From: Myxococcales bacterium
GTDB lineage: Bacteria; Myxococcota_A; Polyangia; Palsa-1104; JAEUJZ01
NCBI GenBank assembly: GCA_016794465.1
Contig: JAEUKA010000001.1
Location: 248,001-312,000, forward strand
Direction of reading: 5' to 3'
DNA length: 64,000 bases
The notes below the pieces were generated by a model. That model saw nothing but the letters and a program-made list of their open reading frames with translations, searched no databases and was not told the DNA's origin. Position 1 is the first letter of the stretch, and the number at the start of each line of letters is the position of its first letter. The position numbers and the translations under genes were made by a program. Shown in pieces: positions 25,289-34,546 of this stretch.

Positions 25289-26413
25289 CTAGCGAGAGTT
25301 GTCAGGTCCGGGTCCTGGCCCGGCTCCAGGTCCATCGGCGCGCGTCGAACGAATGCTGTGGCGCGGGTGCCAGGTCAGCTCGACCTTGGAGTCGTTGCCG
25401 GACAGAAGTAGCTGGGTGCCGTGATCGGGCAGCTCGACGCGGCGAACCCGCTGGCCGTGCTGCCAGGTGCCGTTGGTGCTGCACAGGTCCATGGCATAGA
25501 CGCGGCCACGCTCGGCCAGCAGCAGCACGTGCAGGCGCGAGATCTGACCCGACAGCACCTGGCGCAGCCCGCGATCCATGCAGGTCTCCGAGCGGCCCAT
25601 GATGACTCCGGCGTAGAGATCGGCCTCGCTCAGCTCGACCGAGACGGCCTTGGCTTGGCGGCGCAGGGTGACGCGGGCTCGGCCAGCGGGTGCGGCGGGA
25701 ACGGCGGGTCCGGACTGGAGGTCTTCGACGCGCTGCGAGCGGGGCAGGAGGGTAATGTGGGTGCGGCGCTGCATTCGTAGCGAGTGCTGGGGCGGCTGCT
25801 CGGCCTCGATGATGTCGTAGCTGGGCAGCTCGACTCCATCGGCGAGTCGACCGCGCTGCTGCAAGAACTCGGGCAGCGGCACACAGCCAATCGCCACGTC
25901 GCCAAGGCCAATCAGCAAAGGACCGCTGACGCCGATCGACTGACGCGGCTGGCCTTCGATGGTAAACGGCTGGTTGGTGTGCAGATCGAGCAGTCGCAGC
26001 GCCGGGGTCTTGTCCGCGAGCAGCGCACAGCTGGCCAGAAGGTGTCGGTTGGTGATCTGCGGCAGCTTGGGCAGCACCAGATCGCAGTTCTCATGCCAGC
26101 CCATCACCGCAAACACCGAGGAAGACGCTTCCAGGTCAATCCAGCCGAGGTCGCGACCGTGGACCCAGAACAGCCGATAGCCGATCCGACAGGCCGCTGG
26201 CTGATCGAGCAGCATCTTGGCCCCGAACACATAGGCATCGCGCAGGGACGAGCTGCTCGGGGCCGCTTGGATGGCCCGGAGCTGGCCGGCAGAGACGCTC
26301 TTGCGCGGGACGATACCAGACACCTCGCCGGTGGCTTCGGCGGGCTCGGGGGGAACCAGTCGAAGCTGCGGTCGCCCCGGTCGCGCTGAGGGGTTCAGCT
26401 CATCCGAGTCCAT
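25289..26413 (-). CDS. FHA-domain protein with a second, degenerate FHA-like domain
   Basis: 374 residues, no membrane segment. The C-terminal part is a clear FHA domain: GVIMGRSETC, then GQISRLHVLLLAERGRVYAMDLCSTNGTWQHGQRV, with the phosphothreonine-binding Arg, Ser, His and Asn. The middle third (FAVMGWHENCDLVLPKLPQITNRHLLASC...RLLDLHTNQPFTIEG) repeats the same order in a diverged form: GR becomes GW and SRxH becomes TNRH, so phosphopeptide binding is doubtful there. FHA proteins read Ser/Thr kinase output. No kinase is adjacent; those at 13.7 and 16.8 kb are the nearest. Upstream 105 bp to the TPR gene contain no other gene. The tail is Gly/Pro-rich. Confidence 0.88.
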   Translation of the reverse strand: MDSDELNPSARPGRPQLRLVPPEPAEATGEVSGIVPRKSVSAGQLRAIQAAPSSSSLRDAYVFGAKMLLDQPAACRIGYRLFWVHGRDLGWIDLEASSSVFAVMGWHENCDLVLPKLPQITNRHLLASCALLADKTPALRLLDLHTNQPFTIEGQPRQSIGVSGPLLIGLGDVAIGCVPLPEFLQQRGRLADGVELPSYDIIEAEQPPQHSLRMQRRTHITLLPRSQRVEDLQSGPAVPAAPAGRARVTLRRQAKAVSVELSEADLYAGVIMGRSETCMDRGLRQVLSGQISRLHVLLLAERGRVYAMDLCSTNGTWQHGQRVRRVELPDHGTQLLLSGNDSKVELTWHPRHSIRSTRADGPGAGPGPGPDNSR

Positions 26414-26518
26414 AGTGGTCAGTATAGCCGCTTATCCACCCGCACAGGGGAACGATGAGGGGCGGTACGTGGGGGCAAACGGGAGGGAGAGGGCGGGGCA
26501 GGGAGTGCGTGGGGGGGC

Positions 26519-29500
26519 TTATAGGCCGAGGAACTGGCGGACGCTGGCTAGCTCTTCACTGACCGAGAAGTAGAGCAGCTCTTGGAGCCGCTGCTTGGGC
26601 GACAGCAAGGTCAGTCCCGGTGGATCGGTCGCGAGGAGCAGCGCCGCTGTCTCCAGCTCTCCGCACAGCAGCAGGCCGACCCGCACGGTCGTCAGCTCCG
26701 ACGCCGACAGCCAGGTACTCGCCAGCAGGGACGGCTTGACTACGCCAGCCCCATCCAGGAGCGAGCGACCGACCCGGCTCAGCTGGTCCAGCTGCGGCGG
26801 CGACAGGGCGGCACGAAGGCTGCGCGCCAGCTCCAGCACCTGCGCGGAGGCCGGCGGCGTCACCTGGCTGATCTCTTGCTGCGTCAGCACCAGCGCCGCT
26901 TCGAGGATCTGCCCCAGCTCTTGCTCATCCGACAGCACCGTGCGCAGTGCTCGCTCCGGTCGCAGCAGCGCCGCCATCCGACCGACCTCGTACAGCGTCT
27001 CGCGCTCAGGCCGGCTCGGGTCAAGCAGCGGCGGTCCCAGCTCGGCACACACCGTCGCCGGTCCGCGTCCATCGCCGGCAATCGAGATCAGGAACGCCTG
27101 CTCGGCCAGCTCTCGCGCCTGCGGACGGGGAAACAGCTCCGGCAGCGGCGACTCGGTCATCTCGAACGCGTAGCGCAGGGCCTTCAGGTACACCTGGGAC
27201 GCGCTGGCCTCGACGCGGCTCTCGCGCAGGAACGGCTGCTCGCTCCACGGACGGGCATGGCTTTTCTGTAGCGCCGGCCACAGCAGCGACAAGAGGACCT
27301 GCATCCGCGCATCCTCGTCGGGGTGCGCGAGCTGACGCCACAGCTCTTTGGTCAGCGGACGGCGGGCCAGGGTCACCGGACGGGACTTGAGCTCTTCGAC
27401 CAGCTGGGCATCCTCGGGCTCGCCTTGACGGAGCAGCTGCAGCGCCGCCGCCACCTGCGTCGCTCGCTCGCGCTGACCGGTCTGGCCGTACAGCTCGCGC
27501 AGCGCCCGATACGACGCCAGCTCGCCTTTGCTATGTCGCAGGACGACGTGATGCTCGGCGATCGCCTTGTCGAGCTTGTCCTCTCCCGCGCTTGCATAGA
27601 TCGCGGCCATCTGACGGTGCCGATCGAGGTTGTGCGGCTCGAGCGTCAGCGACACTTCGTATGCCGACATGCCGGTCTTAAAGTCGCCCATCTCTTGAAT
27701 GCAGACGCGTGCGACCTCGGTCCACAGCCGCAGCCGCTCGGCGCGCTGCTTGGGCGTGTCGGGCGCCTCGGGCCCCATGACCTTGATCCGTCGCTGCATC
27801 GCCCGCAACAGCTCCTTCGGATCACCGATCTGCGCCGCCAGAGTCTCGGCGGACTCCAGGCTCTTGAGCAGGGTCGGATCATCGTCGAACGAGCTCCACA
27901 GCAGCCGCAGTGCTCGCCGTGGCTCTTGCAGGTGATCGCGGGTGATAAAGCCTGCCGTCTGCTTGTAGCGCGCGCGTCGCTTTTCATTCGACTCGGCGGC
28001 GGCCAGCTCTTGCAGCAGATCGGCGGCCTCGGGCCACAGCTTCTGCTCGGTATACAGCGACAGCAGCTTGTGCTGAATCGCGACGGCTTTCGGCGACAGC
28101 GACAGCGCTTCTTTGTACGAGGCAATCGCCTCTAGCGGCTTGGCGAGCGGGCCGGCATACAGATCGCCAATCTCGGTCAGGACGGTCATGCGCTCGTCGG
28201 TGGTGCCCGGCTCACCCGACTGCCCGAGCAGCGAGCGCAGCAGCGACTGCCGCACCTCCAGCTTGTCTTCGGGGGACAGCTGCTCGACCCGGCGGAGCTG
28301 TGCCAGCGCCTGTCGGTGCATCGGGGTCAGCGCCCGCGCCTTCTGCAGTGCCGTAAGCGCCGCGTCGCTGTTGCCAAGTGACATCTCAGCCTGACCGAGT
28401 GTCGCCAGCAGATCGGCTTCCTCGGACGGACCGAGTGCATCGTGGTGCTCGGTCACCAGGGTTTCGCTGATCTGACGGGCATCGACAAACTGGCCTGTCT
28501 CGACGAGCAGCGGCAGAAGCCCACGCAGCGCCCCGAGATCCTTCGGCTCCAGCTCCAGCGCCCGCCGATACGCCCGCCGCGCCTTGTCACGCAGTCCGGC
28601 TCCCAGCGACGCCTGTGCCAGCCGAGTCAGTCGCACCACCTGGGTCCCGCGCTCGGCTTCTTTGCGAGTCAGCATCTCGAGCAGCGGCAGCACATCGTCG
28701 AAGCGGCCATCTTGCCAGTACAGCTCCGACATCAGCTGCGCCGCGTCGTTGTGCTCGGGATCTTGCGCCAAGACCTCGCGCAGAAGCTCGCCGGCCTTGT
28801 GTCGTTCCTCGCCGAGCAGGTGCTCTTTGGCCGACAGCACCATGTAGCGAGCCTTGTCGAGCCGGTTGCTGCTTCCCTCGGCAGCTTCTTTGAACAGCTT
28901 GGCGGCCCGCAGGTGATCGCCTCGGCCTCGGTACAGCTCGGCAAGGGTCGTCAGGCTCTGGACGTGACCGGGCAGGATCTCCAGCGCCCGAACCAAGTGC
29001 TCCTCGGCTGCCGTCAGGTCCTCGAGCTTGCTCTGACACAGCCGCGCCGCCTCGCCGTACAGCGTCACCTTGAGGTTCTTGTCGTCGGTCAGATGGGCTC
29101 GCTTGACCAGCAGCCGCACCGCTTCTACGGGCTTGTCGGTCAGCTGATAGAGCCGGCCAAGCGCCTCAATCGCCGCCATGTGCTCGGGCTCGCTGTCGAG
29201 AATCTGCTGCCACGCGGCAATCGCCAGCGGCGCTTCTTCGCGACGGCGCAGCTCGTCACCGGCTGGAATCTCGACCTCGTGGACCCGCGCCAGCGCAGTG
29301 AGCAGCTCGCTCTTGCCTTTGTCGGCGTGCTCAATGTGCCGTTCGTAGGTTCGGCACAGCTCGGTCCACTTCTTTTGCTGACGGTAGATGCGACACAGCG
29401 ATCGATAGGCGTCTTCGGCCTTGGCATCCAGATCGAGCACTTTTTGCAGCGCATCCGTCGCGGAATCGAGCTGGCCCGGCATCTCTTCGTACTCGGCGGC

Positions 29501-31492
29501 CAGGCGTCGGTAGAGCGACAGCCGCTCCTTGTCACTTGGCACCAGCGTCGCCAGATCGGACAGCACCTTCAGATACGCCTCGGAGACGCTGCCTTCCATC
29601 GAGTACAGCCGCTCGAGCGAGCGCAGGACATCAAGATCGTCCGGCGCCAGCTTGTGGACTTCTTCCCAGCGACGGATGCTGGCGCGGCGATCGGTGCCGT
29701 GCTCGGCCTGTAGCTGCGCCGCCTCGCGCCGGGTCTTGAGCACACCTTCCACGTCGCCGTGCTCGGTCAGCAGCCCGGCCTTTTCGTCGAGGAGCGCAAT
29801 CAGATCGGTCCAGCTTGCCGCCCGTCGCAGCGTATGTTCCAGGGCCAGCATGGCGTCGCGGCTCTGCGGATCGGTCGTGCGCGCCAGCTTGTAAGCAGTT
29901 ACCGACGCTGCACCATCCGACAGGCGTGTCTCGAAGATCTCGCCTTGCTCTAGATACAGATCGACCCGCTTGTCTTTTTCGTCGGTCAGCTCGGCCAGCT
30001 GCCCGAGCGTATCGGCCAGATCTTTCCAGCGCTGAGCGCGACGGCACAGCTCGACTCGCAGCGTCGCAAACGACTTCTTCTCGGAGTCGGGAATGCCCAG
30101 CTTCTGCGCCTCTGCCAGCGACGCCAGCGCGTACTCGTGGTGATTGAGCTTGTCGCCGTACAGCCGTGCGATCCGCAGCCACAGCACCGCTTGCTCGTTT
30201 TTGGGCTGCCTCGGCGTCAGATCGCGCATCTCGGTGAGCAGCTCGACCCACTGTCCCGCTTGCCCAGCCAGCCGCTCCACCTCGTCGAGGCCGACGGTCT
30301 GCGGGTCCTCTTTGTAGGCCGCCAGCGCCGCATGGTACGACTCGACGAGCTGACCTTTGGCTGTCTCGAACAGCGACGCGACTTGCAGCAGACAGCGCGC
30401 CCGGCCACTCGGCGTCTTTTCGATGTCCATCCGTCCCAGGAACAGCTCAATCAAGCGATCGTGATCGCCGCGCCCGCGCAGTGTCTCCTCGAGATCGGCG
30501 AGCTTCTGAGTCGCAACTTGATGCTCCGGCTCTTGCTGCAAGAGTCGCAGCCAGCCTTCCAGATCGTCGTCATCGGGCAGGATCTCGCTGCCGATCTCTC
30601 CGACCGACTGATGAAGCGCCGCAAACACCGCTTCTTCACTGTCCGCATCGAGGACAATCAGCCCGTAGGCGCGTGACAGCTCGTCGCGCAGACCCGGCGG
30701 CAGACCGGGCAGCAGGGCAAAGTGCTGTGGACCCTCGCCACTCGTCTGAGCCAGTGACAACAGCCGCGCCGCAATCGCCAGATCGGGATCGTGGGCATCG
30801 AAGCCGCAGAGCAAGAGCGATCGCTTGAGCGCCAAGTCCCGCAGCGACTGCCGCAGCGGCTCACTGGTGAACAGCTGTTGAACATCGGCCTCGCCGAACA
30901 CCAGCCCTTGACCGGTGCTGCCGTCGCCAAACAGGCGCAATACGAAGCGACCACGGCTCGACAGCATCTCGATGGTCTGCTCGGATGTACCGACGTGGGG
31001 CGGGCCGCCTGGGGCTTTGCCCTGACTGACCGCATCCATCAGCCCACCATCAAGTGCCGTCGAGATCAGGCCACGAAACGGCAGCTTTGCCGCCAGTCCC
31101 AGCAGCTGCGAGTTGCTATCACTCGGCAACACTTTCGCCAGCGCCGTCACCAGATCGTCGCCGAGTCGCTTTCGCAAGAGCCCCGCCACCAGCAGCGGCT
31201 GACTTTCCAAAAGTGCTCGGGCCTGGGCTCGTTCTTCGTCGCTACCGAGCTTGTCGCTGTGCTGCGCGAGCAGCTTGCCCAGCAGGGTTCGGAAGGAAGC
31301 GGACGCGGCTTGCCGTCCAAAGATGCTGCCCGTACATAACACCACTCGACCCGCGCGCAGCCTCTGCACGAGCAGGGCGAGGCCAGCTTGCGAGGGCTCT
31401 CCTGTAGGGATCGGTGGTTCGTCGTGATGAGCCGAATCGGATGGCTCGACCATGCGGTCTGGTTTTTGAGCAGTAGAGTGCTTTTTGGCCAT
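26519..31492 (-). CDS. Pseudo-SIR2 domain fused to a very long TPR superhelix
   Basis: 1,657 residues from the ATG at 31492. After a charged leader, residues about 45-300 follow the SIR2-like fold: VVLCTGSIFGRQAASASFRTL where active members have GAGxS, FRGLISTALD where TN.D is usual, VLRLFGDGS where the catalytic HG is expected, then LVFGEADVQQLF and LLLCGFDAHDPDLAIAARLL. Gly-Ala-Gly, Asn and catalytic His are all changed, so NAD hydrolysis is unlikely. About 1,100 residues of TPR-type repeats follow (KARRAYRRALELEPKDLGALRG), then a helical C-terminal region near 1,400-1,657. SIR2-TPR proteins occur among antiphage NADases; here it may be a scaffold. It is divergent from a secreted protein gene, with a shared palindromic promoter region. 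Confidence 0.8.
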   Translation of the reverse strand: MAKKHSTAQKPDRMVEPSDSAHHDEPPIPTGEPSQAGLALLVQRLRAGRVVLCTGSIFGRQAASASFRTLLGKLLAQHSDKLGSDEERAQARALLESQPLLVAGLLRKRLGDDLVTALAKVLPSDSNSQLLGLAAKLPFRGLISTALDGGLMDAVSQGKAPGGPPHVGTSEQTIEMLSSRGRFVLRLFGDGSTGQGLVFGEADVQQLFTSEPLRQSLRDLALKRSLLLCGFDAHDPDLAIAARLLSLAQTSGEGPQHFALLPGLPPGLRDELSRAYGLIVLDADSEEAVFAALHQSVGEIGSEILPDDDDLEGWLRLLQQEPEHQVATQKLADLEETLRGRGDHDRLIELFLGRMDIEKTPSGRARCLLQVASLFETAKGQLVESYHAALAAYKEDPQTVGLDEVERLAGQAGQWVELLTEMRDLTPRQPKNEQAVLWLRIARLYGDKLNHHEYALASLAEAQKLGIPDSEKKSFATLRVELCRRAQRWKDLADTLGQLAELTDEKDKRVDLYLEQGEIFETRLSDGAASVTAYKLARTTDPQSRDAMLALEHTLRRAASWTDLIALLDEKAGLLTEHGDVEGVLKTRREAAQLQAEHGTDRRASIRRWEEVHKLAPDDLDVLRSLERLYSMEGSVSEAYLKVLSDLATLVPSDKERLSLYRRLAAEYEEMPGQLDSATDALQKVLDLDAKAEDAYRSLCRIYRQQKKWTELCRTYERHIEHADKGKSELLTALARVHEVEIPAGDELRRREEAPLAIAAWQQILDSEPEHMAAIEALGRLYQLTDKPVEAVRLLVKRAHLTDDKNLKVTLYGEAARLCQSKLEDLTAAEEHLVRALEILPGHVQSLTTLAELYRGRGDHLRAAKLFKEAAEGSSNRLDKARYMVLSAKEHLLGEERHKAGELLREVLAQDPEHNDAAQLMSELYWQDGRFDDVLPLLEMLTRKEAERGTQVVRLTRLAQASLGAGLRDKARRAYRRALELEPKDLGALRGLLPLLVETGQFVDARQISETLVTEHHDALGPSEEADLLATLGQAEMSLGNSDAALTALQKARALTPMHRQALAQLRRVEQLSPEDKLEVRQSLLRSLLGQSGEPGTTDERMTVLTEIGDLYAGPLAKPLEAIASYKEALSLSPKAVAIQHKLLSLYTEQKLWPEAADLLQELAAAESNEKRRARYKQTAGFITRDHLQEPRRALRLLWSSFDDDPTLLKSLESAETLAAQIGDPKELLRAMQRRIKVMGPEAPDTPKQRAERLRLWTEVARVCIQEMGDFKTGMSAYEVSLTLEPHNLDRHRQMAAIYASAGEDKLDKAIAEHHVVLRHSKGELASYRALRELYGQTGQRERATQVAAALQLLRQGEPEDAQLVEELKSRPVTLARRPLTKELWRQLAHPDEDARMQVLLSLLWPALQKSHARPWSEQPFLRESRVEASASQVYLKALRYAFEMTESPLPELFPRPQARELAEQAFLISIAGDGRGPATVCAELGPPLLDPSRPERETLYEVGRMAALLRPERALRTVLSDEQELGQILEAALVLTQQEISQVTPPASAQVLELARSLRAALSPPQLDQLSRVGRSLLDGAGVVKPSLLASTWLSASELTTVRVGLLLCGELETAALLLATDPPGLTLLSPKQRLQELLYFSVSEELASVRQFLGL

Positions 31493-31526
31493 GTCGGCCT
31501 GGGTTATCACAGCACGACGACGCCAT

Positions 31527-31570
31527 TCAACCTTGTTGAGGTTGACACGCGGGTAGCCCTTGCCATAGGC
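31527..31570 (+). promoter_or_regulatory. Divergent promoter region with a TCAACCT/AGGTTGA operator-like palindrome
   Basis: TCAACCT-tgttg-AGGTTGA lies at 31527-31545. On the plus strand TTGACA (31542-31547) overlaps its right arm and could serve the gene at 31578 with a weak -10 near 31564-31569. On the minus strand TTGAAT in the left arm could serve the TPR gene. A regulator binding here would affect both genes. Confidence 0.45.
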
Positions 31571-31577
31571 GTAAAGA

Positions 31578-33008
31578 ATGACCAAACGGCTCGCTCTTGT
31601 CGGCTCTGTGCTGTTCGGATTGGCCATCGGATCGGTCGCTCACGCGCAAAAGTCGCTGCCGAAGCCGCTGCTGACCGTGAAGCCCGAGAAAGGCTACGTG
31701 GACGATGCGATGACGCTGACCGACGGTGGGGCGGTGTTCCTGTACGTCAACACCGATGGCACCAAGTTCGCGACGCTGCGTGGTGTGGCTTTGCCGCCGG
31801 GTCGAGGACTCAGTCCGCAAGTTGCCGCGCCACCGGCTGTGGTCGCGCCGCCGCCTCCTCCTCCAGCGCCCGCTGTTCCGGCCAAGGGTGGCAAGGTCAA
31901 AGCGCCGCCGGTGAGTCCGCCTGCCGCGCCGCCGCCACCACCGGTTCCGTTTATGGAAGAAGCGCTGGCCAAAGAGCTGCTTGTCGAGCCCAGCCGGACC
32001 AAAGAGCTGCTCAAAGGTCTGCCGCTGAATACCAATCGACTGCACCTGCTTCCCGACGACAAGATCTTGGTGGTGATGCGCGATCTGGAAACCCGGGGGC
32101 AGTACACCGCCAGCATCTACAGCCTCAAGACGCATGCCGAGGTGCCGGTCCCCGGTGGCATCGGTCCCGCTTCAGAGATCTCGCTGACGACGATCGATGG
32201 TGTCCTGGCGATCGTGGCGGTGTCGAAGCCCGGCCCGCAGAGTCCGCAAGACCCGCGCAGTCTGCTGTCGAGTGAGTACAAGTTTTCGGCCTTCTCCGCC
32301 GCGACCGGCAAGCCACTGGCCCAGCGGACCTACAAGCTCGACGAAGAGGGCAAGATCTCGACGCCGTCGGGACTGGCGCTGCCGCTGTACTTCCTGGATG
32401 GCTTTGCGACCTGGGTGGTCAAGCAGAGCGGCGCGTTCGACAAAAAGAAAGATCTGCGCCAGCCGGACTTTCTGGCCTTCCTTGATGTGTTGAGTGGCAA
32501 GGTGCGCACGACTCGGCCGATCGCGAATCCGCCGGCGATGATGGATCTGAAGCGGGTGCGGGCGGCGCATCATGACTCGGTGGTGGTGCTGGCCGAGGAC
32601 GGTACCAATCAGGTCGAGATCGTCTCGGCGCTGGAGCGTGGTCAGCCCGATGGTCCTATCGAAGCGCGTGCGCCGCTGCCGCTGCCTCGGCCAGCCGGGA
32701 TGTATGAGTCGACCTCGCTGCGGTTTGTACGGCTCCGCCCGAGCACGCTGCTGCTGTCGCTGATGGTCGATCCAGTCAACGAAGATGCCGTGGCTGCCAA
32801 GCGCACCGATCCCGATGAGGTCGATTTTTGCACCGTTGATCTGGCCGGTGACAAGCCTGGTCCGGCGCAGCGCAAGCTGACGCTCTTGGCTGGCAAGAGG
32901 CCACTGGGCTGGGTGGCTTCGCCCTCGGGTCGGGTCGTCGTCTTGCGCAAACACAAGGGCTTTTCGCGGGGTGGAACCGAGGCCGAGGTCTACGACCTAG
33001 AGCCATAA
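31578..33008 (+). CDS. Secreted protein of unknown function, probable beta-propeller
   Basis: 476 residues. A signal peptide (MTKRLALVGSVLFGLAIGSVAHAQ) with an AHA-Q cleavage site starts at the ATG at 31578. A Pro/Ala-rich insert occupies about 75-120. The rest is a series of beta strands with turns such as LHLLPDDKILVVMRDLET, TTIDGVLAIVAVSK and GWVASPSGRVVVLRKHKG, spaced in the manner of a WD40- or YVTN-like propeller, though no exact family motif is visible. It probably acts in the periplasm or outside the cell. It shares a divergent promoter region with the pseudo-SIR2/TPR gene and converges on the DUF1501 gene with a 30-bp gap. Confidence 0.7.
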   Translation: MTKRLALVGSVLFGLAIGSVAHAQKSLPKPLLTVKPEKGYVDDAMTLTDGGAVFLYVNTDGTKFATLRGVALPPGRGLSPQVAAPPAVVAPPPPPPAPAVPAKGGKVKAPPVSPPAAPPPPPVPFMEEALAKELLVEPSRTKELLKGLPLNTNRLHLLPDDKILVVMRDLETRGQYTASIYSLKTHAEVPVPGGIGPASEISLTTIDGVLAIVAVSKPGPQSPQDPRSLLSSEYKFSAFSAATGKPLAQRTYKLDEEGKISTPSGLALPLYFLDGFATWVVKQSGAFDKKKDLRQPDFLAFLDVLSGKVRTTRPIANPPAMMDLKRVRAAHHDSVVVLAEDGTNQVEIVSALERGQPDGPIEARAPLPLPRPAGMYESTSLRFVRLRPSTLLLSLMVDPVNEDAVAAKRTDPDEVDFCTVDLAGDKPGPAQRKLTLLAGKRPLGWVASPSGRVVVLRKHKGFSRGGTEAEVYDLEP

Positions 33009-33038
33009 CAGCCCGGACTTTTGCTGACGCTGTGGCGG

Positions 33039-34337
33039 TTACGTCAGGCTGGTGCGAATCGGCTTACCGCCCGGCAGGTGCTTGTCGAGGATCGCCGTCC
33101 CGATGCCAATCCCCTGTCCGAGCGTCCGAAGCAGCGACGGCTGACTATCGGCCACCGAGATGTCGCCGCGTTCACTGGCAATGCCCGTGCGCGAGTCGAT
33201 CGCCTGCGCTCCATAGTCGCCCTCTTGGGCCACGACACCACCCACCACGCCACCTCGGAACGGCGCGCCCATCAGCAGCGCGGCGTTGTGCAGCGGCCAG
33301 TGATCGCGACCCCACAGCCCTTGCCGCTTGAGCGTCCGTCCAAACACCGAGAGCTGCGCAAAACAGGTCCGCTCTGCCATCCCGTACGCGCCGAGCTTGT
33401 TCCACAGCAGCGCGATCTGCCCGATGCCGCTGTGAATCTCGGTCGCTTCTTGCTTCAGCCCGTCGTCGAAGTGATTGTCTCCACCGAGCGGAATGTGAAT
33501 CGCCACCACCGGCGCCATCCCGAGTCGCACCGCCACCGCCGCTGCGAGCACCTGACCGTCCGGCCCATCGCTCTTGATCGCCGTCAAATCCGCCGTCAGT
33601 CGATCGCCCAGCGCTCTGGCCTGCGCCAGTGACAGCGTCTGCGCGCTCAGTGCCTTGCCAAGCGCCACGTTGCCGGTCTTTTTGCGCAGATACTGGAGTC
33701 GCTCCAGCGTCGAGCTGCGTAGGCTTGCCAAGGCGGGCAGCGGCGAGTCTGGACCGAGCAGCACGTCGCGAAGCTCGGTCGGCTTTAGGCTGCGGAGCCG
33801 CTGACCACTGACCATCACCACTTCGTCGGAGCCGAGCAAAAGCGGCTGGTCTTGCACCGTCTGTAGCTTTTGACTCAGCTCACGCGCAAACAGCACCGGG
33901 GCACTCTCGACATCACCATGCACTTGCAGCAGCTCGGGCAGGCTCGGGTGACTGGTCTTGAGCGTCGCGTGATGAAAAAACACCGTCCGGTCGAGCAGTC
34001 GCTGCGGCAGCTGCTTCCAGGCCGCCGCCGCCAGCTGGCGCTGTCCGGCGATCGTCAGCGTCGCTGCTGCAAAGCGTGGGTCGACGGGATGAACGATGTC
34101 TGGCGCGGAATAGCAGCCCGGCACGTTGGCGTTGAGCGGATCGCCACAGGTCGACAGACTCAGAATCAAGAAGCGCGCCGCTTTGGCGGAATCCTGACCT
34201 TTGGTCAGCGTCGCAGCACTGGCGTGGAGCGGATCGACCAGCAGAGAAACGGGCAGCCCCGTGGCCGCCGCGCGCAGAGCCAGCCAGCTTCCGCCGAGCA
34301 GCCCTTGCCGCAGCACTTCCCGTCTAGTCTGGCTCAT
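33039..34337 (-). CDS. DUF1501-like exported protein with Tat-type signal
   Basis: 432 residues. The N-terminus TRREVLRQGLLGGSWLALRAA has the twin-arginine pattern followed by a hydrophobic stretch. The C-terminal half carries DUF1501 marks: IPLGGDNHFDDGLKQEATEIHSGIGQIALLWNKLGAYG, LSVFGRTLKRQGLWGRDHWPLHNAALLMG and GGVVGG. DUF1501 proteins have an alkaline-phosphatase-like fold of unknown function and often pair with DUF1800 proteins; no partner is adjacent. The middle (KTSHPSLPELLQVHG) carries His and Ser residues that may bind metal. The start at 34337 is the only Met before the signal. Between this start and 34547 there are 209 bp in which nothing was recognised. Confidence 0.78.
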   Translation of the reverse strand: MSQTRREVLRQGLLGGSWLALRAAATGLPVSLLVDPLHASAATLTKGQDSAKAARFLILSLSTCGDPLNANVPGCYSAPDIVHPVDPRFAAATLTIAGQRQLAAAAWKQLPQRLLDRTVFFHHATLKTSHPSLPELLQVHGDVESAPVLFARELSQKLQTVQDQPLLLGSDEVVMVSGQRLRSLKPTELRDVLLGPDSPLPALASLRSSTLERLQYLRKKTGNVALGKALSAQTLSLAQARALGDRLTADLTAIKSDGPDGQVLAAAVAVRLGMAPVVAIHIPLGGDNHFDDGLKQEATEIHSGIGQIALLWNKLGAYGMAERTCFAQLSVFGRTLKRQGLWGRDHWPLHNAALLMGAPFRGGVVGGVVAQEGDYGAQAIDSRTGIASERGDISVADSQPSLLRTLGQGIGIGTAILDKHLPGGKPIRTSLT

Positions 34338-34546
34338 ATCACCCCGATGGTTTCATTTTACTGCCAGGCGCCCGCGAACTGACGAGAGATCCTGCACGCG
34401 TCGTCGTTTCTCACGCGGCTTATGTGGGAAGGTGAAGTCCGCTCTCTGTGGCCACCCGGTTCGTCCATCCATTGCGCTACAGGCTTGGTGCCTACTGCGC
34501 GACAAACCAAGTCATTGGGCGCTTCCAGCCGGTCACAGCGAGGCGC
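34338..34546. other. Intergenic gap with nothing recognised
   Basis: 209 bp between two minus-strand genes. No open frame with a credible start, no tRNA-like fold and no clear terminator were found. A weak inverted repeat, CTTGGT paired with ACCAAG, lies near 34483-34511. Confidence 0.4.

Noticed and set aside
34338..34546. Possible small RNA or tRNA
   Set aside because: No T-loop consensus, no acceptor pairing and only a weak hairpin could be found.
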